Of a DNA stretch of 64,000 bases, positions 1 to 10,888 are shown piece by piece. A program made the position numbers and the translations under genes. The stretch's first letter is position 1; each line of letters begins with the position of its first letter. This DNA is from Aureobasidium sp. EXF-3400 (taxonomy: Eukaryota > Ascomycota > Dothideomycetes > Dothideales > Saccotheciaceae), in NCBI GenBank assembly GCA_024195585.1, contig SWBL01000117.1, positions 62,001 to 126,000 of the forward strand, in the 5' to 3' direction. The notes beneath the pieces are model-generated. The model was not told where the DNA came from. It made no database searches and saw only the letters and a list, made by a program, of their open reading frames with translations.

Positions 1-1013
1 GTACTGAGACCGGGTATCATTTGTAAAATAGAAATACAAAGGAAATAAAAATTGGCGAGTTTAGAGAATTGAGCGAAGAGTTGACGAGGCACAAAGTTCC
101 AGGCGTTGTATCGACTGGAACGAATATGGTTCGTGATATAGGCTTTACCGGTTCGTTCGTCGAGTAGCGTAGTCTTTCGGGAAGCGTCCAGGTCAATATG
201 TCTGCCATCTTTCGTTGGTGGGATCTCCTGGATGCGCAGGACAACCTTTCTAGCTTTGTGATATCCAGCCTTAATAGATCGCCAAGTCTTGTTGCGAGCA
301 GTATGCTGCTGGATCCAGGATTGATAGTGCGGCAGGGCTCCTATGCCTTGCACGCCTTGACGCTGTTCAAACGTAGCAAGCTTGATATCTTGTTCTTCCA
401 GATCACGATCGTCATCATCCATCTGGGCGACTTCGACTACAGTCTCCATGCTCTTCTTGCCCGAATGAGGAGTGACTGGGGTATGAGAGGATCCATGCTG
501 GTTCGATGGGCCGATCGGAGCCATCTCGATTATAGAGGATGGCGAAGCGGGAGAATTGACAGAGCGGTCATGCATGTTGCGCTGGAAGAGCGAACTACGG
601 AGCGAGTAGCCTCGCGCTCTCGTTTGGGGTGACAAGGGCGACATTTTGGGACGAGAATTGCTTGACGAAGATGCCGTGACTGAGCGGACAGATGAGTGTG
701 CAGCTGCCGCATTGGTGTCGACGGAGAGATTTGGCCTTGTGTCCTCATCACTCTTCCTCTTCTTCCCTCGCGACGAGATATCCGGTCTCTGCTCTTGCAA
801 GGAGAATCGCACTCGGGAAGGTTGTTCGCCAGTTTCGCGAACGGTATGGGTAGGAATGTCGGTACCAGATGTCGAAGGGTTGGATTTCGAGGGTTCGCCT
901 GAAAGGCCATCGTAACGGGCATGGATTATGTCAAAGTCGTTGTGGTCGTAATGGGCAGAGTGTCTCCTCCGAACACCGCCCAAGTCGTCGGAGAGATCGT
1001 CATGGCCCGCCAT
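1..1013 (-). CDS. P4-type ATPase (phospholipid flippase), N-terminal part, cut by window edge
   Basis: Reading leftward from the ATG at 1013, the frame stays open to base 1 (337 codons). The first ~250 residues are polar and low-complexity, typical of the cytosolic N-tail of fungal flippases. Near the edge comes the P4-ATPase entry signature YITNHIRSSRYNAWNF, then FAQFSKLANFYFL and a first membrane segment ending QMIPG. P4-ATPases move phospholipids from the outer to the cytosolic leaflet of Golgi, endosome and plasma membranes. The long tail and the IRSSRY/QMIPG wording suggest the Dnf3/DnfD branch rather than Dnf1/2 or Neo1. That subfamily choice is inference because the catalytic DKTGT loop lies outside the window. 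No intron is needed in the visible part. Confidence 0.85.
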   Translation of the reverse strand, partial: MAGHDDLSDDLGGVRRRHSAHYDHNDFDIIHARYDGLSGEPSKSNPSTSGTDIPTHTVRETGEQPSRVRFSLQEQRPDISSRGKKRKSDEDTRPNLSVDTNAAAAHSSVRSVTASSSSNSRPKMSPLSPQTRARGYSLRSSLFQRNMHDRSVNSPASPSSIIEMAPIGPSNQHGSSHTPVTPHSGKKSMETVVEVAQMDDDDRDLEEQDIKLATFEQRQGVQGIGALPHYQSWIQQHTARNKTWRSIKAGYHKARKVVLRIQEIPPTKDGRHIDLDASRKTTLLDERTGKAYITNHIRSSRYNAWNFVPRQLFAQFSKLANFYFLCISILQMIPGLS

Positions 1014-1705
1014 TTCGGTGGACAGTAGAAAATGAACGGGAGAGTCGTTAGGTGTAGTTCTTCATAACAGGTCATGAGGGCATGTTCGTGTTCGCAGGAG
1101 GCAAGAGAACAGAGCGATTGAATGTTGCGGGCGCGGCTCCAACATGGAAACAATGAGGGTCTTGAATTCGTGGCTTGGTGACGTTGAACGCGCATTCATC
1201 ACCGAACCTTTTTAGACTGAATGTCACCCTCAACCTTCCTACCCTTCTGGGCAATCGTCTTATTGTCCATTGCGTTGCCGTTGCCCATTTCTCTCCAATA
1301 AACCCTATTCACTTGTATATCTTGTGCTGGACCGGCATCAAGCTCATTGTCGCATTCAGTCAAATACCCCAGCGTAGACGGCGAAACAGGGTTGACGTGC
1401 CTCGACCACGGGAAGGTCACTGCCACACCAGCCAAGAAGTCGAGACAACCCCGCGTGTGTGTGGGGGGTTCTCGGAATCTCCTCAGCTGATCTAACAATC
1501 CATCTCAGAAGTACCACTGCAATTGTTCTCAAGGTCATACATCTCAGAAACTCGACTCGTCAATCATATATCAATATCATAAACGCATAAATAGCTATAC
1601 ATGCTGTGTTCTTGAACTCCTAACCACATATCGTCCGTCTCTCATATCATTCATTCATTCATATCATGCTAGCGTCCGTCCTCTCTGCTTGTTCACTCGA
1701 TAACC
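1014..1705. other. Intergenic, promoter of the flippase gene and 3' region of the PPR gene
   Basis: This stretch lies between the flippase start and the PPR stop, with both genes on the minus strand. The short open frames on both strands lack recognisable protein character. I see no RNA gene or repeat. Confidence 0.5.
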
Positions 1706-3667
1706 TTACTCAGCCTGATCCTGTTCGCTCGTAGGTATATTTCCACGTTGAGCAACCGCTCTCTGTTGTCGACGTGTTTGCACATAGCGATTACCATCTT
1801 GTCCTCGTAGACGGTTGTGTTTGCTCGCGAGCCTATCGTTCGTGTCCATTGCCTTCATTATTCTTCCTTGGTACGTTTTCTTCTCCTCGCTCGTGCGGAA
1901 GACTATACTGACTCTGCCTGCAGGAATGTCATACCACACATGGCTAGGCATAAACTCTTTCCACTCGAGAACAATCTTGGGTATCAGTCTGGTACTCCAG
2001 TAAAGACTACCATCCACTCTGCGCCATGAACGCATGCTTCCCAACAGGAGTCGCACCCATCGCTTAAGGAATAGGCGCGATGCCTTCTCGTTGAGTCTGC
2101 TGCGGTTGTACTTCTGCTCGAGTGTTCCAATTGGCTGCGAAAGCTTGAGCACTCTATGCAGGGCCTTATTCAGATACCGAGTCTCCTTGCGCATCGCCTC
2201 ATACAATGGCAACGCTTCACACATGTAATGCCACATGTCTCGAGTTCTTTGTTGACGGAAGAGGCTTTTGATCAGCTTGTTGTACATGTCCATTGTTGGA
2301 CGCACGCTGTAAGGTTCGTTTCGCATAACTTCCCAAAGCTTCTGGACACTGGCTCTCGGTAGGACCGGTTTTTCATTCTTCGATGCTTGGCGAGGTAGTG
2401 AAAGCACAAAAGTCCAGTTGAGCAACTCGTGCCAGACATAGTCAAAAACCTTGACGTTGTAGGTCTGCGATATGTGGTCCACAAGCTTCAGAGCGGCTGG
2501 GATCTTGTTGTTGATACTGAAAACGTGTGCGACGGCATAGACCAAGAAGGGAGATGGGTGTAGGGGAGACGTCGTCGAGATATCAAGCTCATGCTTCGAA
2601 TGTCCTTCTTCAAGACCATCAACGACAGCGGCCACGTCGATTCTCCACACTTGCCTCAGTAGCCTCTTAACAGTATCGAGATCCCCTTCACGGCCAACAC
2701 CCAGGATGAGAAGACGGAATGTCTCTTCATCTGGTACAACCTCGCTCTTCAGCATCTCGCGATGAAGTTCCAATGCGCTGTCTTTGATGCCTCCAATGCC
2801 TACATGGTAAGCAGCAAACATTGCGCTAGGACTCGGCTTACGGCGAGCTTCAGTTCTAAAAGTGGTTACTCGACGGTTCTGTCTAGCATCAGAATCGTGG
2901 CGGAGATTCGAGACAAGAGCACCCAGATAATTATTGTAGCACCTGAGATCTGGTACGACGGTATCGGCTTGCATCGACTTCCAGAATGTGTCTGCGATGT
3001 CTTTCAGACCAAGCCAGCGTGCGAAGCCAAGTATGATGCTGTAATCAACTACACTCAGAGTTCTGCCGGATTTTTTGCGCTGGTCCAGTATTTGGACTGC
3101 GTCCAGAAGGTAGCGCCTGATCACATGGTATGAGGATGGCAGGTGCAACTGTTGGACTGTAGCAGCACTGAGCCGAGAGTATGGTATCAGTGTTTTGCTT
3201 AGGTCGTTCTTAGGTTGCAGATGAGCCAGAATCTCAGTAAAGGTATTTTCTGGTAGGCTACGGATAAAGTCCAGACTGTTGTCACCTGCAGCACGAAATA
3301 CCTTGATCAATCCATGATAGTCTTTGCGTAACAACGAGCTTTGGATGTCTTCGTGAAGCTCATCGAAGCCTCTGCGCCCACTGTTGAACTCGTGATATTC
3401 GGGCTGGTCTGGGGGTCTGTATGATGCTGCAGGGCCATGGTCAAGAGAAAACGATTGCCGGATAATGTACTTCAGACTTGTAGATCGAAGAGACCGTCCG
3501 GAGCTGTAGCTTTCACATCGTGTCAATAGGAGGTCTTTTACAGTATGAAAGCAAGCGTGGTGATTTACTCCGGATCTTTGAGATAAAGAAGAGAAGAAGA
3601 AAGGTTTCAGCTCGAAAGAAGAGCTCGGCCTCGCAAGCGACCTCATTGCTCGGCCGTTTCGCGCCAT
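1706..3667 (-). CDS. Mitochondrial pentatricopeptide-repeat (PPR) protein
   Basis: A single-exon frame of 653 aa from the ATG at 3667. The N-terminus is rich in Arg/Ser and lacks acidic residues, as expected for a mitochondrial presequence. Helical PPR-like units are visible: [16 protein letters not shown] (about residue 240), [18 protein letters not shown] (about 315) and [18 protein letters not shown] (about 470). The C-terminus is basic. Fungal proteins of this layout (the CYA-5 / ATPase-expression family) bind mitochondrial mRNAs and help their translation or stability; which mRNA cannot be told here. It is divergent from LSM3, with 177 bp between the start codons, so the two probably share a promoter region. 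An alternative start at Met8 is possible. Confidence 0.75.
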   Translation of the reverse strand: MARNGRAMRSLARPSSSFELKPFFFSSLSQRSGVNHHACFHTVKDLLLTRCESYSSGRSLRSTSLKYIIRQSFSLDHGPAASYRPPDQPEYHEFNSGRRGFDELHEDIQSSLLRKDYHGLIKVFRAAGDNSLDFIRSLPENTFTEILAHLQPKNDLSKTLIPYSRLSAATVQQLHLPSSYHVIRRYLLDAVQILDQRKKSGRTLSVVDYSIILGFARWLGLKDIADTFWKSMQADTVVPDLRCYNNYLGALVSNLRHDSDARQNRRVTTFRTEARRKPSPSAMFAAYHVGIGGIKDSALELHREMLKSEVVPDEETFRLLILGVGREGDLDTVKRLLRQVWRIDVAAVVDGLEEGHSKHELDISTTSPLHPSPFLVYAVAHVFSINNKIPAALKLVDHISQTYNVKVFDYVWHELLNWTFVLSLPRQASKNEKPVLPRASVQKLWEVMRNEPYSVRPTMDMYNKLIKSLFRQQRTRDMWHYMCEALPLYEAMRKETRYLNKALHRVLKLSQPIGTLEQKYNRSRLNEKASRLFLKRWVRLLLGSMRSWRRVDGSLYWSTRLIPKIVLEWKEFMPSHVWYDIPAGRVSIVFRTSEEKKTYQGRIMKAMDTNDRLASKHNRLRGQDGNRYVQTRRQQRAVAQRGNIPTSEQDQAE

Positions 3668-3844
3668 GTGGAGCTAGCAGTGCGGGTCGAACCTTCCCCG
3701 GTGGATCTAACGCAAGGGACTGAGCGGCGGCGGAAGTCGCGAATTGCCAAGCACTCACTCTTGGCAATTGCAGCTTCGCGACATCACCGTCGTCAGAAGC
3801 GCAGAGCAATCAAGCACCAAAAACAACACAACCTTGATGCGCAG

Positions 3845-4309
3845 ATGGCCGATGTTGAAGACAGCACCGCCAACCCGGTGAACGAGCCACTGGATCTTGT
3901 GCGCCTTTCACTCAACGAGATCGTCTTTGTCAAATTGCGCGGCGATCGCGAACTGCAGGGCAGACTTCACGTACGAGCAGCCCTCTCTATCTGAACATGG
4001 ACGACCACATATACTGACATGTCTGAATAGGCATATGACAGTCATTGCAACTTAGTCCTTGGAGAGGTTGAAGAGACCATCTACGTTATTGACGAGGACG
4101 ACGAGACTGAGAGCGTGAGGGTAGGCTACATCGCATCTCAACTCTAGAAACTGCCCACTGACACTCATTGCAGACGCTCAAGAAGCAGTCCGAGATGCTG
4201 TTCGTCAGAGGTACTTACACCATTTGCCCACCGAAAATACTCGGCCGACTCATCTAACACCCCACCTACAGGAGACTCGGTCGTCTTGATCTCGCCCCAA
4301 GCACAATAG
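3845..4309 (+). CDS. LSM3: U6 snRNA-associated Sm-like protein LSm3
   Basis: Four exons: 3845-3970, 4031-4120, 4174-4210 and 4272-4309, giving 96 aa, the usual LSm3 size. The Sm1 motif is in exon 1 ([20 protein letters not shown]) and continues [15 protein letters not shown] in exon 2. The Sm2 motif, [14 protein letters not shown], spans exons 3 and 4. LSm3 is part of the LSm1-7 ring (cytoplasmic mRNA decay) and the LSm2-8 ring (binding the U6 snRNA 3' end in the nucleus). All three introns are 50-61 nt with GT..AG ends. The open frame extends upstream of 3845, but this ATG starts the conserved protein. The three introns make it the most intron-dense gene of the window for its size. Confidence 0.95.
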
Positions 4310-4590
4310 CCACTCTATGCCACCCACCTTCCATAACGACGAGAAAAACAACACGAACATCTCCATGATGAAACTCGACACAAGAACGAACGATAGACTA
4401 GCGATTCTTCTCTGCATTGAGTCGACAAGCAGGAGACCATGTCTCAACGAACAGCTGATATACAGCTATGATCGTATTCAATAAAAACACATTCTGGTTT
4501 CTTTGCTTCATTTCAGCCGTCACACATGAATTCGTGCTAAAAGAGACAAAGAGAAAGGGCACTGAATAATTCCTGGGGTATCTACGCTGA

Positions 4591-6597
4591 TCAAACAAGG
4601 CCCCATATGGCAGCAAATGCATATGCGCCTGAGAATCCGCCCTGCTTATTGTAATCGCTCGCGACCATTCCTCTGCCATCACGGCCCTTCCAATCCGTTA
4701 CTGTCCCCAATTTGATCTCCTGGCCAGGCTGTCCAAGCTCGCTGGGTCGCAGGTCGACCCACCAGAAATACCCATTAGTCTGCAAAGGAACCTCGCGGGC
4801 TGGTCTACCGTTGCTCTCAGGCAGGAAGATGAGGTATAGATAATGTTTACCCTTTCCGTTTCGCTCGTTTTCCCAGTGCTGGCATACTTTGTTGAACTGG
4901 AAACGCACATAAGGTTGTGGATCGTTGACTGAGATCTGCTTGATCCTGGGTGAAACAGAGTGTTCGTCGATGCCCTCGTCTGTTGTCATGTTTCCAAAAG
5001 TCTGCACTGCAGCTTGGCCGTTTGTGTCACCTAGCAGATACTCTGCCCACGTGATTGTATGTCTGCCATCGCTCCTGTAAAATTGGTTTTTGTTGCTTGG
5101 GAAATGTCCGCGTCCGAATTCCTCATTGCTGCAAGTGAATTGTATGGCATGGAAGCTCCTTTGGTAGGGCTGGCCCCATCCCTGTACATGACCCGCTCCC
5201 CAGCACGGGTCGATAAGCTTCCAATGGCCATTGTCAATCTTGACGACGTTCCAGGCATGACCACTTGCGTCTTCTGGAGGTAGCGGTGCTCCAGGAGTTA
5301 CGGCCTTGAAACCAAGACCTTTTCCATGACCACCAACAACCATACTTTCCAACCCAGCTTTAGAGGCAAGTGCAGTAAACAACCCAGCGTATCCTTCGCA
5401 GACAGCAAGACCAGTAGCCAGTGTCGATGCCGGAGTCGACCCCTTGACAGTGTTGGTGAACAGCGCGTGAGTATTGTAGTCGATGTTGTGATGCAACCAG
5501 ACGAAGATTGCTCGAGCTTTGTCAGTCAGCGATGGGAAGGGGGATGTAAGTGAGTGTGCAAGCCATCCCAGATCTTGTGATGGGATTGACTGTCGTGGGA
5601 AGCGTGCAGCATGAGCATCGACGACTGAGAAATCTCGACACTTTAGGCAAGATCCTTGGTCTGGTGTGGCTGAAGCTGCTGCTGTTGCAGCTGCACCATT
5701 TGTGGTTCCATTTACAGCAATGTTCGGTTTTGACGCCATCAGCTTGGAAAGATCGGGTCGAGACGAAGTAGGAACTGGCGGAGGTGTGGCAGACTCAGGT
5801 CGTGCAGTCGGCACAGCAGGCGGCTGTGAGGCAGAATTAAAGCCCATCGCCAATGCAGACCTCTTTGGAGCTGCAGGTCTGATGGTACCTTGATCCGTCA
5901 CTCCTGGAGAGGAAGACGAATTTCTGGAAGGTAGTGGTGGTCTAGAGGGCAGTTGTGGTCTTGCAGGCTCCTGTACAGCCGGTAACACATTCGGCGAGGA
6001 CTTGGTCTGTTGCAGCACAGGACCACGCTCTGGCAGATTAGGGGTCCGCTTAGGAGGCAAAGGGGGCAAATTCGACGCATCAAAACAAGGTGCTCGGATT
6101 GTGAAAAGTGGTCCAGAGTTGCTCGTCGCCGAGCTTATACCAGTTCGAGTAGATGCTGTTGAGATAGAGGATCTAGCTGACATGACAGATTCGCTAGATT
6201 GCTTCCTGTCGATTTCTGGCCTTCCAGACATGTTCGAGGGCGTTTCCGAAGGTCTCCTAGGTGGTAGTTGCGGTGCTGATCCAGACGCCTGTCTTGGTGG
6301 CAGTTTGGGAGCAGCACTTCTAGCTGGTCGGTTTGGCATTATTGGCGGTGTACGCTTAACCATTCCATCCACTTCGCCTGTTGCTGGCTGATTCCCCACA
6401 TCATGGCCTGCATCAGCCGCAGATGCGTGGACTCCCAAAGGTGGCACATTGGTTGTCTGTTGTCTTGATGGAAGATCTGGTCTCTTGGTTGGTACTGCTG
6501 GAGGGCCTGCCTTGCCAGTCGGTTGACGGCCCACTTGATCCAACTTCAAAGCGGCAATTCGTGCCGCAATACTGGTGCTGCCATCCTGCTCTGCCAT
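4591..6597 (-). CDS. Proline-rich protein with transglutaminase-like domain (cytokinesis Cyk3-type family)
   Basis: A single-exon frame of 668 aa. Residues 1-320 are disordered and full of short proline motifs (PPRRP, LPSRPPLPSR), which are likely SH3-domain ligands. Residues ~330-510 form a transglutaminase-core domain with the full triad: Cys400 in GLAVCEGYAG, His447 in ASGHAWNVVKID and Asp463 in LIDPCWGAG. The C-terminal ~130 residues are a beta-rich region typical of the fungal relatives of KY and Cyk3. Cyk3 proteins act at the cytokinetic ring; they carry an N-terminal SH3 domain that I do not see here, so this may be a non-SH3 paralogue. With the triad intact, enzymatic activity is possible, although many Cyk3 proteins have lost it. 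Confidence 0.8.
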   Translation of the reverse strand: MAEQDGSTSIAARIAALKLDQVGRQPTGKAGPPAVPTKRPDLPSRQQTTNVPPLGVHASAADAGHDVGNQPATGEVDGMVKRTPPIMPNRPARSAAPKLPPRQASGSAPQLPPRRPSETPSNMSGRPEIDRKQSSESVMSARSSISTASTRTGISSATSNSGPLFTIRAPCFDASNLPPLPPKRTPNLPERGPVLQQTKSSPNVLPAVQEPARPQLPSRPPLPSRNSSSSPGVTDQGTIRPAAPKRSALAMGFNSASQPPAVPTARPESATPPPVPTSSRPDLSKLMASKPNIAVNGTTNGAAATAAASATPDQGSCLKCRDFSVVDAHAARFPRQSIPSQDLGWLAHSLTSPFPSLTDKARAIFVWLHHNIDYNTHALFTNTVKGSTPASTLATGLAVCEGYAGLFTALASKAGLESMVVGGHGKGLGFKAVTPGAPLPPEDASGHAWNVVKIDNGHWKLIDPCWGAGHVQGWGQPYQRSFHAIQFTCSNEEFGRGHFPSNKNQFYRSDGRHTITWAEYLLGDTNGQAAVQTFGNMTTDEGIDEHSVSPRIKQISVNDPQPYVRFQFNKVCQHWENERNGKGKHYLYLIFLPESNGRPAREVPLQTNGYFWWVDLRPSELGQPGQEIKLGTVTDWKGRDGRGMVASDYNKQGGFSGAYAFAAIWGLV

Positions 6598-7773
6598 CGT
6601 GTCAAACCGACCTGAAAATGATACGATTCCGAAAGAATGTCTGATGTTATGGCGGACAAGATGAAAAGTTGTTTAAGAACTCCTGGTTGGAGTCAATGAT
6701 TCAGTGTGCAGCCTCAGCCTCGTAGGTTGCCTGATGGGCGCTTGCAGACGCGATTCCTTCGCGTACCGCAGGCAGACAAAGCCACGGTATGAGAGCGAAA
6801 CAAATCGTTTCAGCACCTGAGAAACACTGGCAAAGGCTCAACACTTTGACGACTACGTTCCAGGTGGCCAATTCAGTCAAATCGATGCGCCACGCGTTCG
6901 TCCTCGCCATCGCCCAGGCTTGCGGGGTCCTCGTTTTCTCAGTATTCTCTCGAGTCAGATACTTGTTAACTCAACACAACACTTGGGTACGCAAAACTTC
7001 ATTGTGCTTATGGAATATCCAGTACCTGGCAAATCGTATGCTCTAACGAAGCTCTAACGATACGCGTGCCTTCTTATCGCTGTTGAACACCATCTTCAAC
7101 TTCGGTTCTCATCGAGAAGGGCTAGTGATCATCACAGCTGTCGCATCAGCATGAGGATCTTCATACTTTATGCAGTATACGATATCTGACAGTAGGAGGT
7201 CATGTGCTGCTGCGAGGCTCGCGGCTCGCGGCTCGCGGCTCGCGAGAGATATCTCATGCGAGATCCTTGCCATACAAAAACCCTCATCATGCATTCGCAG
7301 CCCAATGATCTTATCGTCCAACATGATCAGCACCTATTTTTCCAAAGGATTGCGGAAATGTCTCGACCCGGCGGCTGGACTTCTCTTCTGACCAATACAC
7401 ACTGTCAGGACTATGCAAGTTTATGTCACACGAGGCTGAGGACTGCTGCATGATGCTCTAGTCCCAGGTCCGGACGCAGCTGCAATGCAGCCCCTTCGCT
7501 AAGACCCAAGACAACACATCAGCCTGGGATTGTCTGCTGGTGTGTTTGCAGCTTATATTTAGGACATGCAGTTCTGTTGAGTGCACGTTCTAGCCTGATT
7601 CAGCCTCTTTGGTTGCATATCTCCAACAATTCGCACTCTACATCTGCAGAGGAGTATTGCACCCCTGTGCTTATATTGCCGTGAGAGCCTATTTGTATGG
7701 TTATATATTCTGGTACGTCTGCTGTGTAAGTGTGTGGCTGGATTAGCACGGGTTGCTCACTTCTGTCTTCATC
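6598..7773. other. Intergenic, divergent promoters of the transglutaminase-like and GMC genes
   Basis: About 1.2 kb between two divergently transcribed genes. It contains a short 7-bp tandem repeat (separate entry) but no convincing gene or RNA. A pyrimidine-rich leader and a TATATTC-type element lie just upstream of the GMC start, near 7700. Confidence 0.45.
7216..7243. repeat. Four tandem copies of a 7-bp unit (GGCTCGC)
   Basis: Four exact head-to-tail copies of GGCTCGC, preceded and followed by partly matching sequence. It lies in non-coding DNA. A simple satellite produced by slippage is the plain explanation. Confidence 0.9.
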
Positions 7774-9764
7774 ATGACTCTCTCGTGGATCATATGCCTA
7801 TCTGCTCTTTCTGCCACAGCTTTTGCGAGTCCAGTGGCCAGCTCTTTCGAATACGACTACATCATCTTAGGTGGTGGGACGGCTGGCTGCGTGCTCGCCA
7901 ACCGCCTGTCCGCAAATCCATCCATCTCTGTCGCTCTAGTCGAAGCTGGACCCACTGTGTTCAACGACTCTCGAGTTTACGAACCCGATCCTGCTGGGCC
8001 CGCATGGGGTACTGATCTTGACTGGAACTATACTACCATACCTCAGATCTACGCCAATAATTCGACATTGCACTACCACGCTGGTAGAGATGTTGGTGGC
8101 ACAAGTACCATTAACGGTATGCAATTTTCTTTCGGCCATTGAGTCTTTCCTGACGCTTATATAGGCATGGTATACCTCCGTCCAACCTCTGATGAAGTTG
8201 ACTCTTGGTCATCGCTGGGTAACCCCGGCTTAACATGGGATAGCCTGCTACCTTACTACAAGAAAAGCGAGCATTTGCAACTTCCCACTGATCCACGCGC
8301 ACTCGCAGAGACGTCCTATGTGGCTAGTGTAAACGGCTTCGATGGTCCAGTCAAAGTTGGCTGGGGAAATGACCTCAATCCAGGAGAGTTTGGACGAGCA
8401 GTCAACACAACCTGGCAATCTCTAGGGTTTCCATGGAACATTGATCTGAATACGGGTAATAACACTGGACTCGGCTTGTGGCCAATCGAGAAAAACACTG
8501 TCCTTCAGATCAGACAGGACTCGGCTAGGTCATACTATTTGCCTGTCATGGGACGAGCGAATCTGCATGCTTTTACCAACACAACTGCGCTGAATATCAA
8601 TTTGGACAGTAATGACGGCCATCATGGACCGAAAGGAGAAGTCATGGCTCAAGGTGTCAATGTGATCTTGCCTTCTGGAGAGAGACAGTTTCTCCAATCC
8701 AAGCAGGAAGTCATTATTTCCGCTGGCACATACAGAACTCCTGGTCTTCTCGAGCGATCTGGCATCGGCAATCCATCGTAAGTGTACTCTACATCACTAG
8801 ACCTCAATACAAGACTCGCACATAAAAGCACATACTGATGTGGTTGACACAACACAGTATCCTGCGCAACTTATCAATCACGCCTAAAGTTGACCTTCCT
8901 GGCGTAGGAGCTCATGTCCAGGATCAATGGCTGGTCGAGAACATTCATAACCCCAACGTAACCTTGGGCTCATTGACCGTAATGTACAACTCCAATCCCA
9001 TGACTGGTTCTCTAACAGCTGCCGATCTTTTCGGTGACGAACTCGATACTGTTGCCGCACAACTATACAAAGACATACCCTCATATGCTCGCACACTTTC
9101 AGAAGCCAGTAATGGTGCCATCTCCGTGCAAGCACAAGAGCAGATCCTTCTCACCAGAGCAAACTTGTTCTTCCAGAAGAATGTCGCAATGGGCTCATAC
9201 GAGCTCGAGCCTTATGGAGGAAACTTTTGGGTCAGCTTGCCTTTATCTACTGGCAGCGTTCATGTAAGCAACATTGCTATTGTTTCAATCATGCAGCAGA
9301 ACATTGGAACCTAACAGTTGTGACAGTCCTCCTCGGACCCTTCGAAACCACTCCTGAACCCCAACTTCATGCAACTACCCTGGGACATTATGGTCGCACA
9401 TCGCTTATACCTCTACCTTCGCCGCATCTACGCTTCTGCTCCTGTGCAAGCCGCTCTAGGTCCCGCCACCAGTGCAGAATTCTTGCCGGGTTACACTCTT
9501 TTGCCCTTGAATGCCTCGCTTGCCCAATATGCAGCGTACTTTCGCACTGCACTCGCACCAGTCTGGCATGCAGTAGGTTCCGCAGGCATGAGAAGACGCG
9601 ACTGGGGTGGTGTGGTAGATACAAAGTTTAGAGTGTATGGAACGAAAGGATTGAGGGTTGTGGATGCGAGTGTCATTCCGATGGAGGTTGATGGAAACCC
9701 AACGAGTACGATTTATGCGTTGGCGGAGAAGGCTGCAGAGGACATTTTGGCAGATTGCGAGTGA
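7774..9764 (+). CDS. Secreted GMC-family FAD oxidoreductase
   Basis: Four exons: 7774-8116, 8165-8777, 8858-9263 and 9327-9764, giving 599 aa. A signal peptide (about residues 1-19, ending ATAFAS) is followed by the FAD/ADP-binding fold IILGGGTAGCVLANRLS (residues 31-47) and DVGGTSTINGMVYLRP across the first intron. The C-terminal GMC signature runs from PVWHAVGSAG to MEVDGNPTSTIYALAEKAA. The catalytic pair is His535 and Asn578, the His/Asn version found in choline/glucose dehydrogenases and aryl-alcohol-type enzymes rather than the His/His of glucose oxidase. These enzymes oxidise an alcohol or sugar with FAD; the substrate cannot be read from sequence. Several N-glycosylation sites fit secretion. 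The start is the ATG before MTLSW; upstream in-frame codons lack an ATG. Confidence 0.9.
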
Positions 9765-10041
9765 GTTTGACAGTCTTGTCACGTTGCACTCAATTCTATC
9801 GGGATATAGTACCATGACGGGGTGTCGTATTGCTGCCAGTTGGCACTCTGTGTGTCATCCGTAATTGCTTACTACACTTCGAATTGAATCTTTCGCCACA
9901 TGTCACTCGAGAAGAGAAAAACGTGTGATCGCGACAGAGGACGGGGTAAAAAGAGAATTCAGCCATTGACACAAAGAGACGATAGATACCAATGCCATTG
10001 GCGTGATGTTCACAAAGTGGAGCAAAAGCAAAAGATCAATG

Positions 10042-10138
10042 TGGAGTAGCTGGGAATCGAACCCAGAACCTTCTCCAACTCAGGACCGCTCACAAGAAGC
10101 AATGCTAAGAAGATGTCATACCACTAGACCACAACCCC
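10042..10138 (-). tRNA. tRNA-Ala(AGC) with a 25-nt intron
   Basis: Read on the minus strand from 10138. The acceptor GGGGTTG pairs with CTACTCC and includes a G3:U70 pair, the alanine identity element. The D arm is GTC/GAC. The anticodon stem TCTTC/GGAGA encloses anticodon AGC (10106-10104). An intron of 25 nt (10102-10078) follows position 37. The T arm is CTGGG-TTCGATT-CCCAG, and discriminator base A73 is at 10042. One acceptor mismatch (T6:T67) is present. The mature tRNA is 72 nt without CCA. Confidence 0.85.
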
Positions 10139-10888
10139 ATTTGATGTGAGAAATTCTTGTAGCAATATTTATATAGTTTTTGAGCATACACGTCAAACAC
10201 GGCCCCCTCTCCAACAACATCATCCAGGTCCAAGAGTCTCCCAGTCCATGTCATGAAGTTACTCTCGCTGTATATTGCATTATGCCGTATCTTGGGATCT
10301 CGATGACCTTTTATAGTCAGAGTGACCTCTTCATTCGCTTTTCGTGAATCGTCGTGTCGAATCACATGGTTGCCAGTCATGCTTCCTAGAAAACGCCAAA
10401 CGAATGTGATTTTCGAGAATATCTCATCCAATAACAACTAATATGGCTTTCGGATACTCATCCTGGGAGGTAGATATACATAAGAGCCTACGAGTACTAT
10501 GATATCTCAGATTGGACCTTTTGCTGCCATGCTAGATGCGATCTGTTGTCCACAAGCGTTGTTAACTGGGTGACCCTGGCTAGATAGGCAAGCCTTAAAC
10601 AGGCGCAGTACTGCTCAGTTTAATAAGATAGAAGAGACCCAGAAGATGGTCGTTGGAGAAATGTAAGATACTGAAAGAGTGCCGAAACATGTAGTGTTGC
10701 GTGATGTTACGCTACTTCTATGCTAACTTCCATTCCTAGTGTGGTGCTCATACACCTAGCAATAATCCGTCCGTCCTATTGTTACAACCGATCTCCGGTG
10801 CATTGATCCATAGTGTACCGATCCCAGAATATATCCCTTTCCTTTCCTCAGTTTCAATGTTCGTACAGTAAATAATATCATAAGCTCA
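10139..10888. other. Intergenic between tRNA-Ala and the Ams2-like gene
   Basis: It holds a minus-strand open frame (to 10437, overlapping the tRNA 5' end) with no in-frame ATG at its head and no family I recognise; I treat it as non-coding or relic. The rest (10440-10888) is the AT-richer 3' flank of the Ams2-like gene. Confidence 0.4.

Noticed and set aside
7216..7243. 7-bp tandem repeat as a possible protein-binding array or CRISPR-like array
   Set aside because: Only four short perfect units with no spacers. Simple slippage satellite in a eukaryotic genome.
10105..10437. 110-codon minus-strand frame overlapping tRNA-Ala
   Set aside because: No ATG at its head, overlaps the 5' end of a well-formed tRNA, and no family recognised.
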